NCBI GenBank assembly: GCA_011050675.1
Contig: DRFI01000016.1
Location: 59,932 to 123,931 of the forward strand
Direction: 5' to 3'
Length of the DNA: 64,000 nt
Source of the DNA: Maribacter sp.
GTDB lineage: Bacteria; Bacteroidota; Bacteroidia; Flavobacteriales; Flavobacteriaceae
The notes under the pieces were generated by a model that was not told the origin of the DNA, did not search any database, and saw nothing but the letters and a program-made list of their open reading frames with translations. Below, in pieces: positions 42,371 through 53,100 of the stretch (the first letter of the stretch is position 1; every line of letters begins with the position of its first letter). A program made the translations under genes and the position numbers.

Positions 42371-45185
42371 TTTTAATGTCTCTAATTTTAACTATTGCTT
42401 TTGTATACCCTTTAGATAATCTAAACTCTAATTGCTTAGTATTTACCCAGCTTTTTAAACCTTTTCTAGTGTCTATTAGTTTTTCACCTTCATAGACGAA
42501 TAATATGGCTTCCTTACCTATTTCTGGTTGTGGTATATTGAAAACTATAGGGTTGTTGTTCTGTAGTGTAATTTCTTCTTTGGTAATTTCAAATGAGACC
42601 GTAACCGGTTCACCTGTTGCCAATACACCCCAATTATCTTGTTCATATTTGTACATACCCGATAGAAAAATGAAAGAAGGATTATTCTCTTTCTTTCTTA
42701 CAATAGATAATAGTCCATTTTGAAATAGATCGTCTTCCTGTAAAATAGCTCCCTCAGAATCGTTTACGGTAAACCTATCTTTAGTAACACCATCTGCAAA
42801 TGTCACCTCTACAAACTGCGTGCTAGCATTTTGTTCCGATTTTGAAAACTGAACATTGGATATTGGGTTAGACCCGTCTTTTGAAGTAGGATTGTACACC
42901 ATCGCAAATGGATTCTTCCATGCTTCGGCATTACGTTGCACTATTAAAGTTGGTAACGGTTTATCCAATAAAAATTTTGGTACTGTACCACTTGTTACTG
43001 CTTTAGATTTTGGAGCCATAGCAGTATATACCGATTGATCAGCACTACCCTTAACCCAAACTTCCATTAGGTTTGTAGAAGCTTCTCCTTTATTTAAGTT
43101 GAAATTTGCAGTGAAATCTTTTGTTGTTTCAACCTTCTTTTTTTCCTTTAAGTAATCATAAGCTTTTAAGTCTCCCTGATGACTACCTAAATCATTAGTG
43201 CTTTCTAAAGCTAAAGTGTTTTGATTGGTTTTTAATGTTAGCTCTGTACCAAGATTATGGTAAAAATAGTCATGTCTCTGTATGCCTTCATTTTGTTTTT
43301 TAGATCTAAAAATATCCACTACATAACCTTGACCAGATGGTCCTAAAATAGTAGATGTAAAACGTTGTTGTTTGGCTTTTGTTTTAGGTTCTAAAAATGA
43401 AACATTTGAAAAGATAATTTTATCGAAAGTGGAAAATTCACCAGATAATGGAAAACTATTTTCCAAACTAAACGCATGATAACTCCGCATAGCTTCATAA
43501 TCTGAAATACCATCTACTACTACCGTATTATGGGCAGGCATTCTAGAATAGTATTGTCTATGGTCATCATGCCAATAACTAGAACCCTTACCCATATCTG
43601 GACCAAGAACATAGCCATTTGCATACAACTCAATTGACACTCCATTTGCATGTGTATGGTTACCATAAGAACCTGTTGTAGCCACCATCATAGCATTTTC
43701 TCCACTACCCAATCTTTGGTTAAACCAACTAACGTTTGGAGCATAAAACGTGGGTGTTGTCAACTGTATTCCCTGCTCCTTATTAACCTCATCCACTTCT
43801 AGAGAATCCACATAAAAGAATAATTGAAAAAGGTTTTTTGCCCTTCTTTCATAATCCCCATCTGCGATCATTTCATTCAGCAAACCAGATATAACTTGTA
43901 GTTTATCTTTTTGACTGTATTTATCGTAATTGGTAATCAATAATTCAAAGTTTTCTGGTGGCAGTTTTTTGTGGTTCGAATCGCCGAAACCTATGGTATA
44001 CCCTGACGGGAAAAGATATTGAAATGATGATAAGGCTGCTTTCTCTACAACAGGAAAATTTGATAATTCATTGGTGTTGGTAGCATTATCTAAAAGGGTA
44101 ATGATATTTAAAAGAGTAGTAATAACATGAACCGAATATGAAGCGGATTCTGGCCATATTCCGTTTGTTTGATCATATACCAATAAAGATTCTTTAAGAG
44201 AAGTTTGTCTATCAGTTGAAGTATTAAAAGTATGCTCTAAAAAATATTCCCTGCCCTTTCCATTTTTATAGTTTTTATTTGGCTCTAAAACCAGTGCTAC
44301 GTAGGTAAGAAACCTCGCTTGAAAAAGATTCCAATTATTATTAGGTATGCCGTTTTTTATAATTTGATCTCCCCATTTTTGAAACACAGCTTCACTTTGG
44401 GATATATCTAGTTTATTATCCTTAAAATGGTCATATAAAAAGTCATAGGTTGTTACTAGATTGACCAATACTTTTTCATGGATTACCTCAAAAGTGGCTA
44501 AGCCAGAAATATACTGTTGATTTGAATTACTTAAATCTATTGGCGCATTTCTATGATACATTCCTTCTACATAGGTCATATAAACAGGAGTAGCAAAATC
44601 TGCATAGACTTTATCGCCCGTAACCCAATATAGAAACGCGGCATCTTCTACCAGCGCCATAACCTTACGATTAATACCTTCTATTGTATGACCTGCTTCT
44701 TTTGGATGAACCCATTCTTTTTTACCCGTTTTCTTGTGCTCTAAATATAAACCTCTAGGGTCATCTAAATAAGGCTCTACAGCTTCTAAAGAAGGTGTTT
44801 TATATTCAGTAGCCCAATCTCTTGTTCCTGAAAAACGAACCGTGGGTACAGGAGCACTACCTTCTGAATGCGAAAAATCTCCTCCTTTTAAAAAGACTTT
44901 ATCATGCTTGGTCTTCCAATTCATTTGTAATCTAGAAACCAACCATTCAGGATTTTTTTGCCACAGCTGAATATACTTTTGTAATCGTTCTTTTTTCTCC
45001 TCTACCAATTCTTTTTTCCATTCTACAGTTTCAATAGATTCTAAGAAGGACGCTTTTTTCTGGTCTGTTATATAAATTCTTGGGTGTATTGGCTCTTGAG
45101 CAAGAACTGTTGAACCGCTAATTATTGTAACCAATAACAATAGATAAAACCTTTTATTTTTCAATATTTGAGATTTTAAATTCAC
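42360..45185 (-). CDS. Heparinase II/III-type polysaccharide lyase, paralogue
   Basis: The 941-residue exported protein (signal ending near VLAQ) is collinear with the 936-residue lyase at 31549-34359. Shared features include RIYITDQKK near the N-terminus, VSRLQMNWKTKHDKV, DDPRGLYL, NNWNLFQARFL, GNHTHANGVSIELYANG and PAHNTVVVDG. The His/Asn residues of the lyase face are kept. One operon carries each paralogue, which suggests that they cut different linkages or sulfation variants of the same polymer. Confidence 0.82.
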   Translation of the reverse strand: MNLKSQILKNKRFYLLLLVTIISGSTVLAQEPIHPRIYITDQKKASFLESIETVEWKKELVEEKKERLQKYIQLWQKNPEWLVSRLQMNWKTKHDKVFLKGGDFSHSEGSAPVPTVRFSGTRDWATEYKTPSLEAVEPYLDDPRGLYLEHKKTGKKEWVHPKEAGHTIEGINRKVMALVEDAAFLYWVTGDKVYADFATPVYMTYVEGMYHRNAPIDLSNSNQQYISGLATFEVIHEKVLVNLVTTYDFLYDHFKDNKLDISQSEAVFQKWGDQIIKNGIPNNNWNLFQARFLTYVALVLEPNKNYKNGKGREYFLEHTFNTSTDRQTSLKESLLVYDQTNGIWPESASYSVHVITTLLNIITLLDNATNTNELSNFPVVEKAALSSFQYLFPSGYTIGFGDSNHKKLPPENFELLITNYDKYSQKDKLQVISGLLNEMIADGDYERRAKNLFQLFFYVDSLEVDEVNKEQGIQLTTPTFYAPNVSWFNQRLGSGENAMMVATTGSYGNHTHANGVSIELYANGYVLGPDMGKGSSYWHDDHRQYYSRMPAHNTVVVDGISDYEAMRSYHAFSLENSFPLSGEFSTFDKIIFSNVSFLEPKTKAKQQRFTSTILGPSGQGYVVDIFRSKKQNEGIQRHDYFYHNLGTELTLKTNQNTLALESTNDLGSHQGDLKAYDYLKEKKKVETTKDFTANFNLNKGEASTNLMEVWVKGSADQSVYTAMAPKSKAVTSGTVPKFLLDKPLPTLIVQRNAEAWKNPFAMVYNPTSKDGSNPISNVQFSKSEQNASTQFVEVTFADGVTKDRFTVNDSEGAILQEDDLFQNGLLSIVRKKENNPSFIFLSGMYKYEQDNWGVLATGEPVTVSFEITKEEITLQNNNPIVFNIPQPEIGKEAILFVYEGEKLIDTRKGLKSWVNTKQLEFRLSKGYTKAIVKIRDIKNEE

Positions 45186-45190
45186 TATTC

Positions 45191-46018
45191 CTATTGTTCT
45201 GATTTGTTGAAGAAATCATTAAAAAACAACAATTGATACTTAATAGAATTTCTCCAATAATCGGTATTATGCTTACCAGGTCTTTCCGTATAATCATGCG
45301 GAATTTTTCTTTCTATTAATTTTTCATGTAACCTCTTATTATCCGGGTAGAAAAAATCCTCTGTTCCGCAATCTATTTGAAAGGTTAACTTTTTATCGCT
45401 AATTAGATGTATTAAATTGATGACACTATTTTCCTCCCAATACTCTGGATGCTCAGTTATACTACCCAAACGTTTTTGTATCTCCCATCGTAAACCGTAC
45501 GGTCGTAAATCCACACCACCACTCATACTTGCGGCGGCTCCCCAAATATCGGTATGTCTAAAAGCCAAGTATAATGCACCATGTCCACCCATACTTAAAC
45601 CAGAAATTGCTCTACCTTTTGCTTCTTTAATGGTATTATACTTTTTATCGACAGTGGCAATGAGTTCTTTTGACACATATGTTTCATATTTATAAGTTGA
45701 ATCTATTGGGCTGTCTAAGTACCAACTTGTTCTTTCACCATCAGGACATACAATTATTACATTATAAAAATCTGAGTATTCCTTTAATTTAGGTGCTACT
45801 TTTAACCACGTTTTATAATCTCCACCAGCACCATGCAATAAATAAACAACTGAATAGGCGCTATCTTTTTTTGCATACCCTTCTGGCGTAATAACAACAT
45901 TTTTAATGTCCTTATTCATTGCATTACTATGCACAATTAGTGTATCTACATCTCCTGCGAAAACAAAAATGGTGATATGAAAAAATAGAATTATTAAGCT
46001 CAATACTTTCTTACTCAT
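45191..46018 (-). CDS. Esterase D / CE1-like esterase, exported
   Basis: The 275-residue protein has a signal peptide (about 1-21) and a classic esterase-D fold: YSVVYLLHGAGGDYKTW oxyanion segment, GLSMGGHGALYLA nucleophile elbow, GTEDFF Asp and GKHNTDYW His. In CE1 these enzymes remove acetyl or aromatic acyl groups from polysaccharides. It lies 5 bases before the lyase gene and 1 base after the sugar porter stop. Confidence 0.82.
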   Translation of the reverse strand: MSKKVLSLIILFFHITIFVFAGDVDTLIVHSNAMNKDIKNVVITPEGYAKKDSAYSVVYLLHGAGGDYKTWLKVAPKLKEYSDFYNVIIVCPDGERTSWYLDSPIDSTYKYETYVSKELIATVDKKYNTIKEAKGRAISGLSMGGHGALYLAFRHTDIWGAAASMSGGVDLRPYGLRWEIQKRLGSITEHPEYWEENSVINLIHLISDKKLTFQIDCGTEDFFYPDNKRLHEKLIERKIPHDYTERPGKHNTDYWRNSIKYQLLFFNDFFNKSEQ

Positions 46019-46019
46019 A

Positions 46020-47354
46020 TTATAATGATTTATTATTCAACATTAATTCCTCTAACTCTTCTAGAGTTTTGCCTTTTGTTTCCGGCATCATAAAAGCTAC
46101 AAAAAGTAATTGCAAAACCATCATTGCTGCAAAAAAGAGAAATACCACTCCTGCCCCAATTGCGGGGTGACTAAATAAATAAGGAATTAATGACGGAATT
46201 AAAGCCGCTAATATCCAATGCGTTGTACTACCGAATGATTGACCCGATGCCCTTAAATGATTAGGGAATATTTCAGAGATAAATACCCAGATTACAGCTC
46301 CTTGACCAATGGCATGAGCTGCTATAAAAAGGAATAAAAAAATGGGAACTGCCATACCTGTCCAATTTAGAAAGAAAGCCGTAGCAACCAAACTCAATGA
46401 AATAATATAGCCAACAGACCCAAAATACATTAAGGTTTTTCTCCCTAATTTATCTATTAAAAAGACTCCTAAAAGTGTAAAAACTAAATTTGTAATTCCA
46501 ATTCCAACACTACTTAAAAGTGCCGTACTTTCCCCCAATCCTGCTTCTTCAAAAATTCTAGGTGCATAATACAAAAAGGCGTTTATTCCTGAAAATTGAT
46601 TAAAAAAAGCAATTAAAAAGGCTAAAGTTAGCGTAAAACGGTATTTTTTGATGAAAATGGTTTCTGATGTATCTGGTTTTTTATCTCCACCGTCAATAGC
46701 TTTAAGCTGTTGTTCAACATCAATATTCGGGTTAATTACGGCCAATACTTTTTTAGCGTCTTCTATTTTATTTTTTGATAGTAACCATCTAGGACTTTTA
46801 GGTAATTTCAAAGCAAAAAGAATATATAATACCGCAGGTATAGCTTCCACACCCAACATCCAACGCCAATCGTTTTCTCCACTACCACTCAATAAATAGT
46901 TAGATAGGAATGCTACTAAAATACCAAAGACGATATTGAATTGATACATAGCCACTAACTTTCCGCGTTCCTTTGCTGGTGAAATTTCAGAGATATAAGC
47001 TGGTGCTGCAATGGTAGAAGCTCCTACACCTATACCACCTATAAATCTAAAAAGGGCAAAAATATAAGGGTCGTTCGCCAATGCCGAACCTATGGCAGAG
47101 AATGCGAATAGTACCCCAATAGCTATCAAGGTATTTTTTCTACCATATGTATTGGTAGGTTTACCGCCAAAAATAGCACCAACTACCGTACCCCATAACG
47201 CCATACCCATAACCACCCAACCATGAAAAGAATCTGATGATTGCCATAATTCTTGTAATTTCTTATCAGCACCCGAAATAACGACTACATCAAAACCAAA
47301 TAGAAACCCGGCTAATGCAGCGGTTATAGACCATAAAAGTATTTTTTTATTCAT
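46020..47354 (-). CDS. Sugar porter family MFS transporter
   Basis: The 444-residue protein has 12 predicted helices and standard sugar-porter marks: GFLFGFDVVVISGA in helix 1, GKPTNTYGRKNTL, SPRWLLSKNK after helix 6 and the closing PETKGKTLEELEE. It should bring a monosaccharide or small product of the PUL across the inner membrane. It differs from FucP, so it is probably for a second sugar such as a hexose or a uronate product; the cargo is unknown. Confidence 0.85.
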   Translation of the reverse strand: MNKKILLWSITAALAGFLFGFDVVVISGADKKLQELWQSSDSFHGWVVMGMALWGTVVGAIFGGKPTNTYGRKNTLIAIGVLFAFSAIGSALANDPYIFALFRFIGGIGVGASTIAAPAYISEISPAKERGKLVAMYQFNIVFGILVAFLSNYLLSGSGENDWRWMLGVEAIPAVLYILFALKLPKSPRWLLSKNKIEDAKKVLAVINPNIDVEQQLKAIDGGDKKPDTSETIFIKKYRFTLTLAFLIAFFNQFSGINAFLYYAPRIFEEAGLGESTALLSSVGIGITNLVFTLLGVFLIDKLGRKTLMYFGSVGYIISLSLVATAFFLNWTGMAVPIFLFLFIAAHAIGQGAVIWVFISEIFPNHLRASGQSFGSTTHWILAALIPSLIPYLFSHPAIGAGVVFLFFAAMMVLQLLFVAFMMPETKGKTLEELEELMLNNKSL

Positions 47355-47355
47355 T

Positions 47356-48273
47356 TTAATTCACTTCTTGATTTTCAATAATTTTTTTTACATCATCTGG
47401 ATGGGTCTTTTCCTTACCAGTTAGCAAATACACTATCATACCAGCATCCGAAGGATCAAAATCTCCTTTTTTAACACATGTTAATTGTCGCTCATACAAC
47501 CAGTCTAATTGTTTTTTTATTTTGATAGACTGCTGTCTTATATTCGAAGTTTTTATCCAATCATAAAGTTCTTTAGGTGCTTTTAACCCTTCATAATCTT
47601 TACCTCCATTTTGGTCTACAATCTGGTCTATTTTTAACCCTTTAGATTCAAATTGTTCTTTAATTTCTTTTATTGTCCATCCACTATGTTTCTCCCATTC
47701 ATATGGCTTATCGGCATGATTGTTATTCCAATTAGAATGTGAAATTAACCGGACAAATTGAAGTTTCTTCATATCTGCTTTGGCAATGGCAGACCCCACT
47801 ACATGCATAGGACCTGCTGCTATGATATACAATCCATTGTTTTTTGAAGATTTATTAATTTCCTCGGTTATCCCGATTACAGCAATATCACTCTGTGCTA
47901 CCGCTTCTATAAACCGTGAATTTTTAAAATTGTATATCGTTTTACCTCTTAGAGCACTTTTCTGCATTTCTTCCCTACCGTTGCCCTTTTCTATATTACT
48001 ACCCCATATATGGTCACTAAAGGCGTAAAGCACTAAACTATCTTGAAGGCCTTTAGAGGCAAGCAATGCTAAGGACATTGGTGTAGCTGCCCAATCATCA
48101 TGATCATGTTCATTACCATCTGAACTTATAAGTATTCTTCCTTTAGTATATGGAATGGATTGTGCAATAGTGTTTTGAAAAACTAAAACTACAAGGAATA
48201 CTATAAGAAAATTTGACAGCTTTTTCACGGAGCGAATTTTAAGACTTAATTGATTTAGATGAATTTTCTTCAT
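47356..48273 (-). CDS. Exported nucleoside-hydrolase-like protein of unknown activity
   Basis: The 305-residue protein has a signal-anchor-like leader (about 18-38, ending NTIAQ). RILISSDGNEHDHDDWAATP followed by SLALLAS resembles the calcium-binding DxDxxxDDxxA head of inosine-uridine nucleoside hydrolases, and YIIAAGPMHVVGSAI fits the later strand of that fold. Similar exported proteins occur in marine PULs with no known function. The start overlaps the GH88 gene by 35 bases; no later ATG keeps the signal peptide. Confidence 0.6.
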   Translation of the reverse strand: MKKIHLNQLSLKIRSVKKLSNFLIVFLVVLVFQNTIAQSIPYTKGRILISSDGNEHDHDDWAATPMSLALLASKGLQDSLVLYAFSDHIWGSNIEKGNGREEMQKSALRGKTIYNFKNSRFIEAVAQSDIAVIGITEEINKSSKNNGLYIIAAGPMHVVGSAIAKADMKKLQFVRLISHSNWNNNHADKPYEWEKHSGWTIKEIKEQFESKGLKIDQIVDQNGGKDYEGLKAPKELYDWIKTSNIRQQSIKIKKQLDWLYERQLTCVKKGDFDPSDAGMIVYLLTGKEKTHPDDVKKIIENQEVN

Positions 48274-49441
48274 CCATTTTCTTCAATCTTAATAATGCTT
48301 CCATGTAATAATAATCAGCATATATAATTGGAATATCTATTTCAGAATCATGAGGTAAATGTCCTGTTGAATGTAACAAAAGTGCCTGATTGGTATCTCC
48401 GCTATAATATGGTGCTTCCGATAATAAGTTTATCATTCTTCTAGCAGCCTTTTCATATTTTTTAGATTGCTCTTTATTTTCAACATACTTTGATAATTCC
48501 AACAAGCCACAGGCAGCTATGGCAGCTGCAGATGCATCTTTTGGAACATTAGGGATATCTACATCATCAAAATCCCAATATGGAATACCATCTTCTGGTA
48601 GTCTATTTAAATAATGTTCAGAAACTTTTATAGCCGTATCTAAAAACTCTTTTCTGTTCGTTTCTCTATAGGCAACACTAAAACCATAAATTCCCCAAGC
48701 TTGACCCCTAGCCCACATAGATTCATCTTCGTACCCTTGGTGCGTTTGTCCTTTCAAAAATTCGCCCGTAGTTTCATCAAAAGAACCTACATGATATATA
48801 GCACTATCTTTTCTAACTAAATATTTCATAGTCACCAAAGCATGACTTTCTGCTACTTTATACAAATCTTGTTTACCGCCATTTTTTGCTGCCCAAAACA
48901 AAAGTTCTAGGTTCATCATATTATCTATAATAGTATTATGTCTAAACTGTGTTTGTGAAGGCCATGATAATATAGATCCCACATTAGGATTATAAAGAGT
49001 AGCCAAAGTATCTGCAGCTGCCAATAGCACATTTTTATATTCTTCATTCTTGGTCAACCTATATCCATTACCATAACTGGTATATAGCATAAAACCAATA
49101 TCATGGTTTTCTGCCGGACTATAAGCTATACTTTTTAAGGGTTCAGTAAATTTTTCTGCCTGTAACTTAAGTTGCTCATCACCCGAAGCTTCATATGCGT
49201 ACCATATAACACCAGGCCAAAAACCACTACACCAATCTTTTGCACCTACCAATTCCCAATTAGTTTGCCCTTTAGGAATATTTCTTGCAAATCCTTGGTC
49301 TGGAGTTAACTCTTTTAAAGTCTCTTTTGTTTTTTCTACGTTTTGCAATAATATCTTTTCGATATCGACCGTGCTGTCCTTTTTATTATCGGTACAATTG
49401 GTTAAGGCTACTGCGAAAAGTAATAGGAATAATCGATTCAT
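48239..49441 (-). CDS. Unsaturated glucuronyl hydrolase, GH88
   Basis: The 400-residue lipoprotein (LTNCTD lipobox) forms an alpha/alpha barrel. NTIIDNMMNLELLFWAA carries the first catalytic Asp, and WDFDDVDIPNVPKDASAAAIAACGLLEL is the GH88 C-terminal motif. It hydrates and removes the unsaturated uronic acid left by lyases, feeding KduI and KduD. It is the first gene of the upstream PUL operon, divergent from susC across 725 bases. Confidence 0.88.
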   Translation of the reverse strand: MNRLFLLLFAVALTNCTDNKKDSTVDIEKILLQNVEKTKETLKELTPDQGFARNIPKGQTNWELVGAKDWCSGFWPGVIWYAYEASGDEQLKLQAEKFTEPLKSIAYSPAENHDIGFMLYTSYGNGYRLTKNEEYKNVLLAAADTLATLYNPNVGSILSWPSQTQFRHNTIIDNMMNLELLFWAAKNGGKQDLYKVAESHALVTMKYLVRKDSAIYHVGSFDETTGEFLKGQTHQGYEDESMWARGQAWGIYGFSVAYRETNRKEFLDTAIKVSEHYLNRLPEDGIPYWDFDDVDIPNVPKDASAAAIAACGLLELSKYVENKEQSKKYEKAARRMINLLSEAPYYSGDTNQALLLHSTGHLPHDSEIDIPIIYADYYYMEALLRLKKMDEENSSKSIKS

Positions 49442-50166
49442 ATTTTTCTTAATAATTAGGCAAATTGGCGCCTTAGTTTGTAAATGTTTAATTCAGTAAA
49501 AATGATTCGAAATGGAAAATTTTACTGATAAAATTGCTGATGAATTACTGTTAAACAAGTTTATTAAGAATGTCTTTTAAAGCAGATAAACTATCATTCA
49601 AACACTATAAAATACCGTCCAAAATAACTTATTATTCGCGCAAAAACTGACTTTTACAGCCTATTACTCTAATTAGCTATCAAAAACTTTGATTTAATGC
49701 TTACAAATAAAAAAATCAACTTTTACAAGAAGTAAAAAGAATGTGAATTGTATTTGATAGAATAAACTACTGCTTAGTAATCAATACAAATGAGAGAAGA
49801 CAACTTACATTTTAAACACATAAACACCTTATTATCAACAACTTAAATTCAAATGTTAATAATTCTGAATATGTAACTATATAATAGGTATAGATAATTA
49901 TCTGAAAACTTTAGCTTGTGTCTTAGAATTAGATACCGACAAAAAAACTGTTAAAAAAATACGTATCAACCAATTTACAGAGCCTTAAAAAATGGAATTA
50001 AGCCCAGTTTAAGCAAAAAGGAATATAATTTATATCCATTGAGTAATAATTTATAATCCTTTGCTTCAATTATAATTAACATTGGCTTAACAAATATCAA
50101 TATGATAATTACTGTATCAGGAAACTGATGAAACGACATTAATTAACTAATTAAATTAACAATCTT
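49442..50166. promoter_or_regulatory. Divergent regulatory region between GH88 and susC, with a 12-bp palindrome
   Basis: This 725-base AT-rich region holds no gene. It must carry promoters for both the GH88 operon and susC, and is the natural target of the hybrid sensor. AGATAATTATCT at 49892-49903 is a perfect 12-bp palindrome, and TCAG-GAAA-CTGA at 50117-50128 a small hairpin close to susC. I searched it by eye for the putative dCas12f guide and found no convincing match. Confidence 0.5.
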
Positions 50167-53100
50167 ATGATTAGACTAATCAAACTTTCTAAATGGAAAC
50201 TACAAACCATGATACCTTTATTGGTAGGGTTTGTAGTTTTATGTACAAATCAAGCATTTGCGATTTCAGCTAGTTCAACTCTAACTAGCGACGTACACTT
50301 ATTAAACGCAGAACAACAACTTACAGTTACAGGTAACATTGTAAGTAGTGATGACGGCATGGGACTTCCTGGGGTTGCCGTTGTAGTAAAAGGTACAACG
50401 ACAGGTACAGTTACCGATTTTGACGGTAATTACTCTATAACCGTTCCCTCTGCCGATGCTATTCTTGTAGTATCCTATTTAGGATTTATAAAACAAGAAA
50501 TTGCAGTTGGATCAAAAAGTGAAATCAATATATCACTAGCGCCAGATACAACTGCTTTGGATGAAGTTATTGTTGTAGGTTATGGTACTGCCAAAAAAGA
50601 AACCTTAACTGGTTCTGTAGAACAGGTAAAGGCAGAAGCTTTTGAAGATTTGGCTGTTGGTAGTCCTGCACTAGCGCTTCAAGGTAGAACTCCTGGTCTG
50701 GTAGTTACTCGTACCTCGTCAAGACCTGGAGATGAAGGTGTCAACTTCCTAATTAGAGGGGCTTCTTCAATCAACGGTATAGAGCCACTAATTGTTATTG
50801 ATGGTATTCCTTCAATTAATTCTTCTTCTTTCAATGATATGAACCCTAATGATATTGAAAGTATTAGTGTATTAAAAGGTGGGTCTGCATCTGTATATGG
50901 GTCACGTGCCGCTGGTGGTGTTATTTTAGTGACCACAAAAAAAGGTAAAGGAAAAATTAAAATTGACATCAGCACTGTTTCTAGAGTTGGTACTATAGGT
51001 ATACGCCCACCAACACCTACAATGTCTCAATATGGTCAATTATATGCTGCTGCAGCTCGTGAAGATATTGCTTCTGGAAAACCGCCTAGATATTTCTTTT
51101 GGAACGATCTTGAAACTGTAGATAGAATTGCATCTGGTGAAGAAGGTTTTTATGATTTACCTATAAATGGTAATATCTGGCTAGGTAACGCCCCTAGATT
51201 CGATGAAATGTTCGGTAATTCTTATTCTAGCCAGCATAACATTAGTATATCTGGAGGTACAGAAAGTAGCAACTTTCGTATTTCTGCAGGGTATGATAAC
51301 AATGTTGGTGGTCTAAAGGTTGCAGACGATAGTTCTGATAGATATAATTTCTCAATGAACTATGGTGCTGATATAAGCGACAGACTTAGTATAAATACTA
51401 ATGTTACTTATTTCAATAATGATTTTTCTGGACCTTCTGGAGGTTTAGGAAGAGAAGCTGCAACTTATGATGCACCACTTTTTCCTACTTATAATGCAGA
51501 CGGACAATATTATGCAAACTTTGGAGGTGATCTAATTACAGGTGACAGAAACGGTGTTGCTCAAGTAATTGACGGTGGTCGTGAGAACAAAACCGTTGAG
51601 CAATTTAAAATATCCGCACTTGCTAAATATAAATTTACAGATCATTTAGATTTTACTGGTTCTTACGCAATTAGTAGACAAAATAGTGAATACCAAACTT
51701 ATGCTGTTTCGGTTCCACTTTACAGTTGGGGAGGAAGTTTCTCTAACAATATAAACAACACCAATTTCATTCAAGAAGGCACTGGTCCTGACAAAAATGA
51801 TGGCAACATTACTTACAAAAATTACAAAGGGGCTTTAAACTATTCTAATCAGTTTGGTGATCACAACTTTTCTGGTCTTTTAGCTATAGAAGCTGAGAAG
51901 AATGATGTGAACGAATATAATATTAGACGAAATGGCTTTGTTGATTACGGTGTTTATGATATCAATTTAGGTGCAACAGACCAACTTGTTACAACTTCTG
52001 GCGGTGGTACCTCATGGGGATTCTTTGGGTATATCGGTAGATTAAATTATGATTACAAAAGCAAATACCTATTAGAAGTACAAGGAAGACGAGATGGTTC
52101 ATCAAGATTCGCAGAAGGTTCTAAATGGTCTAACTACGGTAGTATTTCTGGTGGTTGGGTAATTAGTGCTGAAGAATTCCTTAATGAAAGTAACCTTATT
52201 TCATTTTTGAAACTAAGAGGTGGTTACGGTGAGTTAGGTAGTACTTCTGGTATTGGAGATTTTAGTTATTTATCTACTGTTGGTTTTGGAACCACTGTTT
52301 TTGGACAAACAAATGCAGGACAACAAGCAACGTCTAGAGCAAGTAGCCTGTTTAGTAGCAACACTACTTGGGAAAGAATTGTAACCAAAGAAATTGGTGT
52401 TGACTTTAGGTTATTGAACAGTAAAATATTTGGTTCTTTTGATCTTTATCAAAAAGATAATGTTGGTATGTTAGTGAGAGGTATCGAGACAGATCTTTTA
52501 GGTACTGCAACTCCATTTACCAATATTGGTACTTTAGAGACAAATGGATGGGAAGCAATGCTAGGTTACCAAGGTAAAATTGGTGAAGTAGATTTTTCAG
52601 TAAGTGCAAACATGAGTGATTCTAGAAACGAAATCACTGAATATGATGGGGCTCAAACTATATTTGAGAATTTAAACGCTGCTGAAGACGGAGAGAATAT
52701 TTTAGGGAAACCAATTAACTCTTTCTATTTATGGGAAACCGATGGATATTTTGACTCACAAGCTGAAGTTGATGCATATTATGCTAGTTTAAACGAAGGT
52801 GGAATTTTACCTTCTCAGAGCTCTAACGATGCTTTACGTCCTGGTGATATGAAAGTGGTAGATTCTAATGGAGATGGCACACTAGACAACGAAGATTTAA
52901 CGTATAGTGGCGATGCAGCACAACATTATGTATATGGTTTTAATTTTGATATAAAATATAAGAATTTTGACCTTAGTGCATTCTTTCAAGGTGCTTTAGA
53001 ACAGAATATCTATAGAACAGGATACTTCGCTCAACCTTTTCAAGCAGAATGGCAAAACCAATCTAACACATGGTTAGGTAGAACTTGGACAGAAGATAAC

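Noticed and set aside
49748..49759. TTGTATTTGATA, a 10-of-12 match to the complement of the putative guide's first 12 bases, upstream of susC
   Set aside because: Two mismatches lie in the seed part, the adjacent base on the relevant strand is C rather than G, and such matches are expected by chance in AT-rich DNA.
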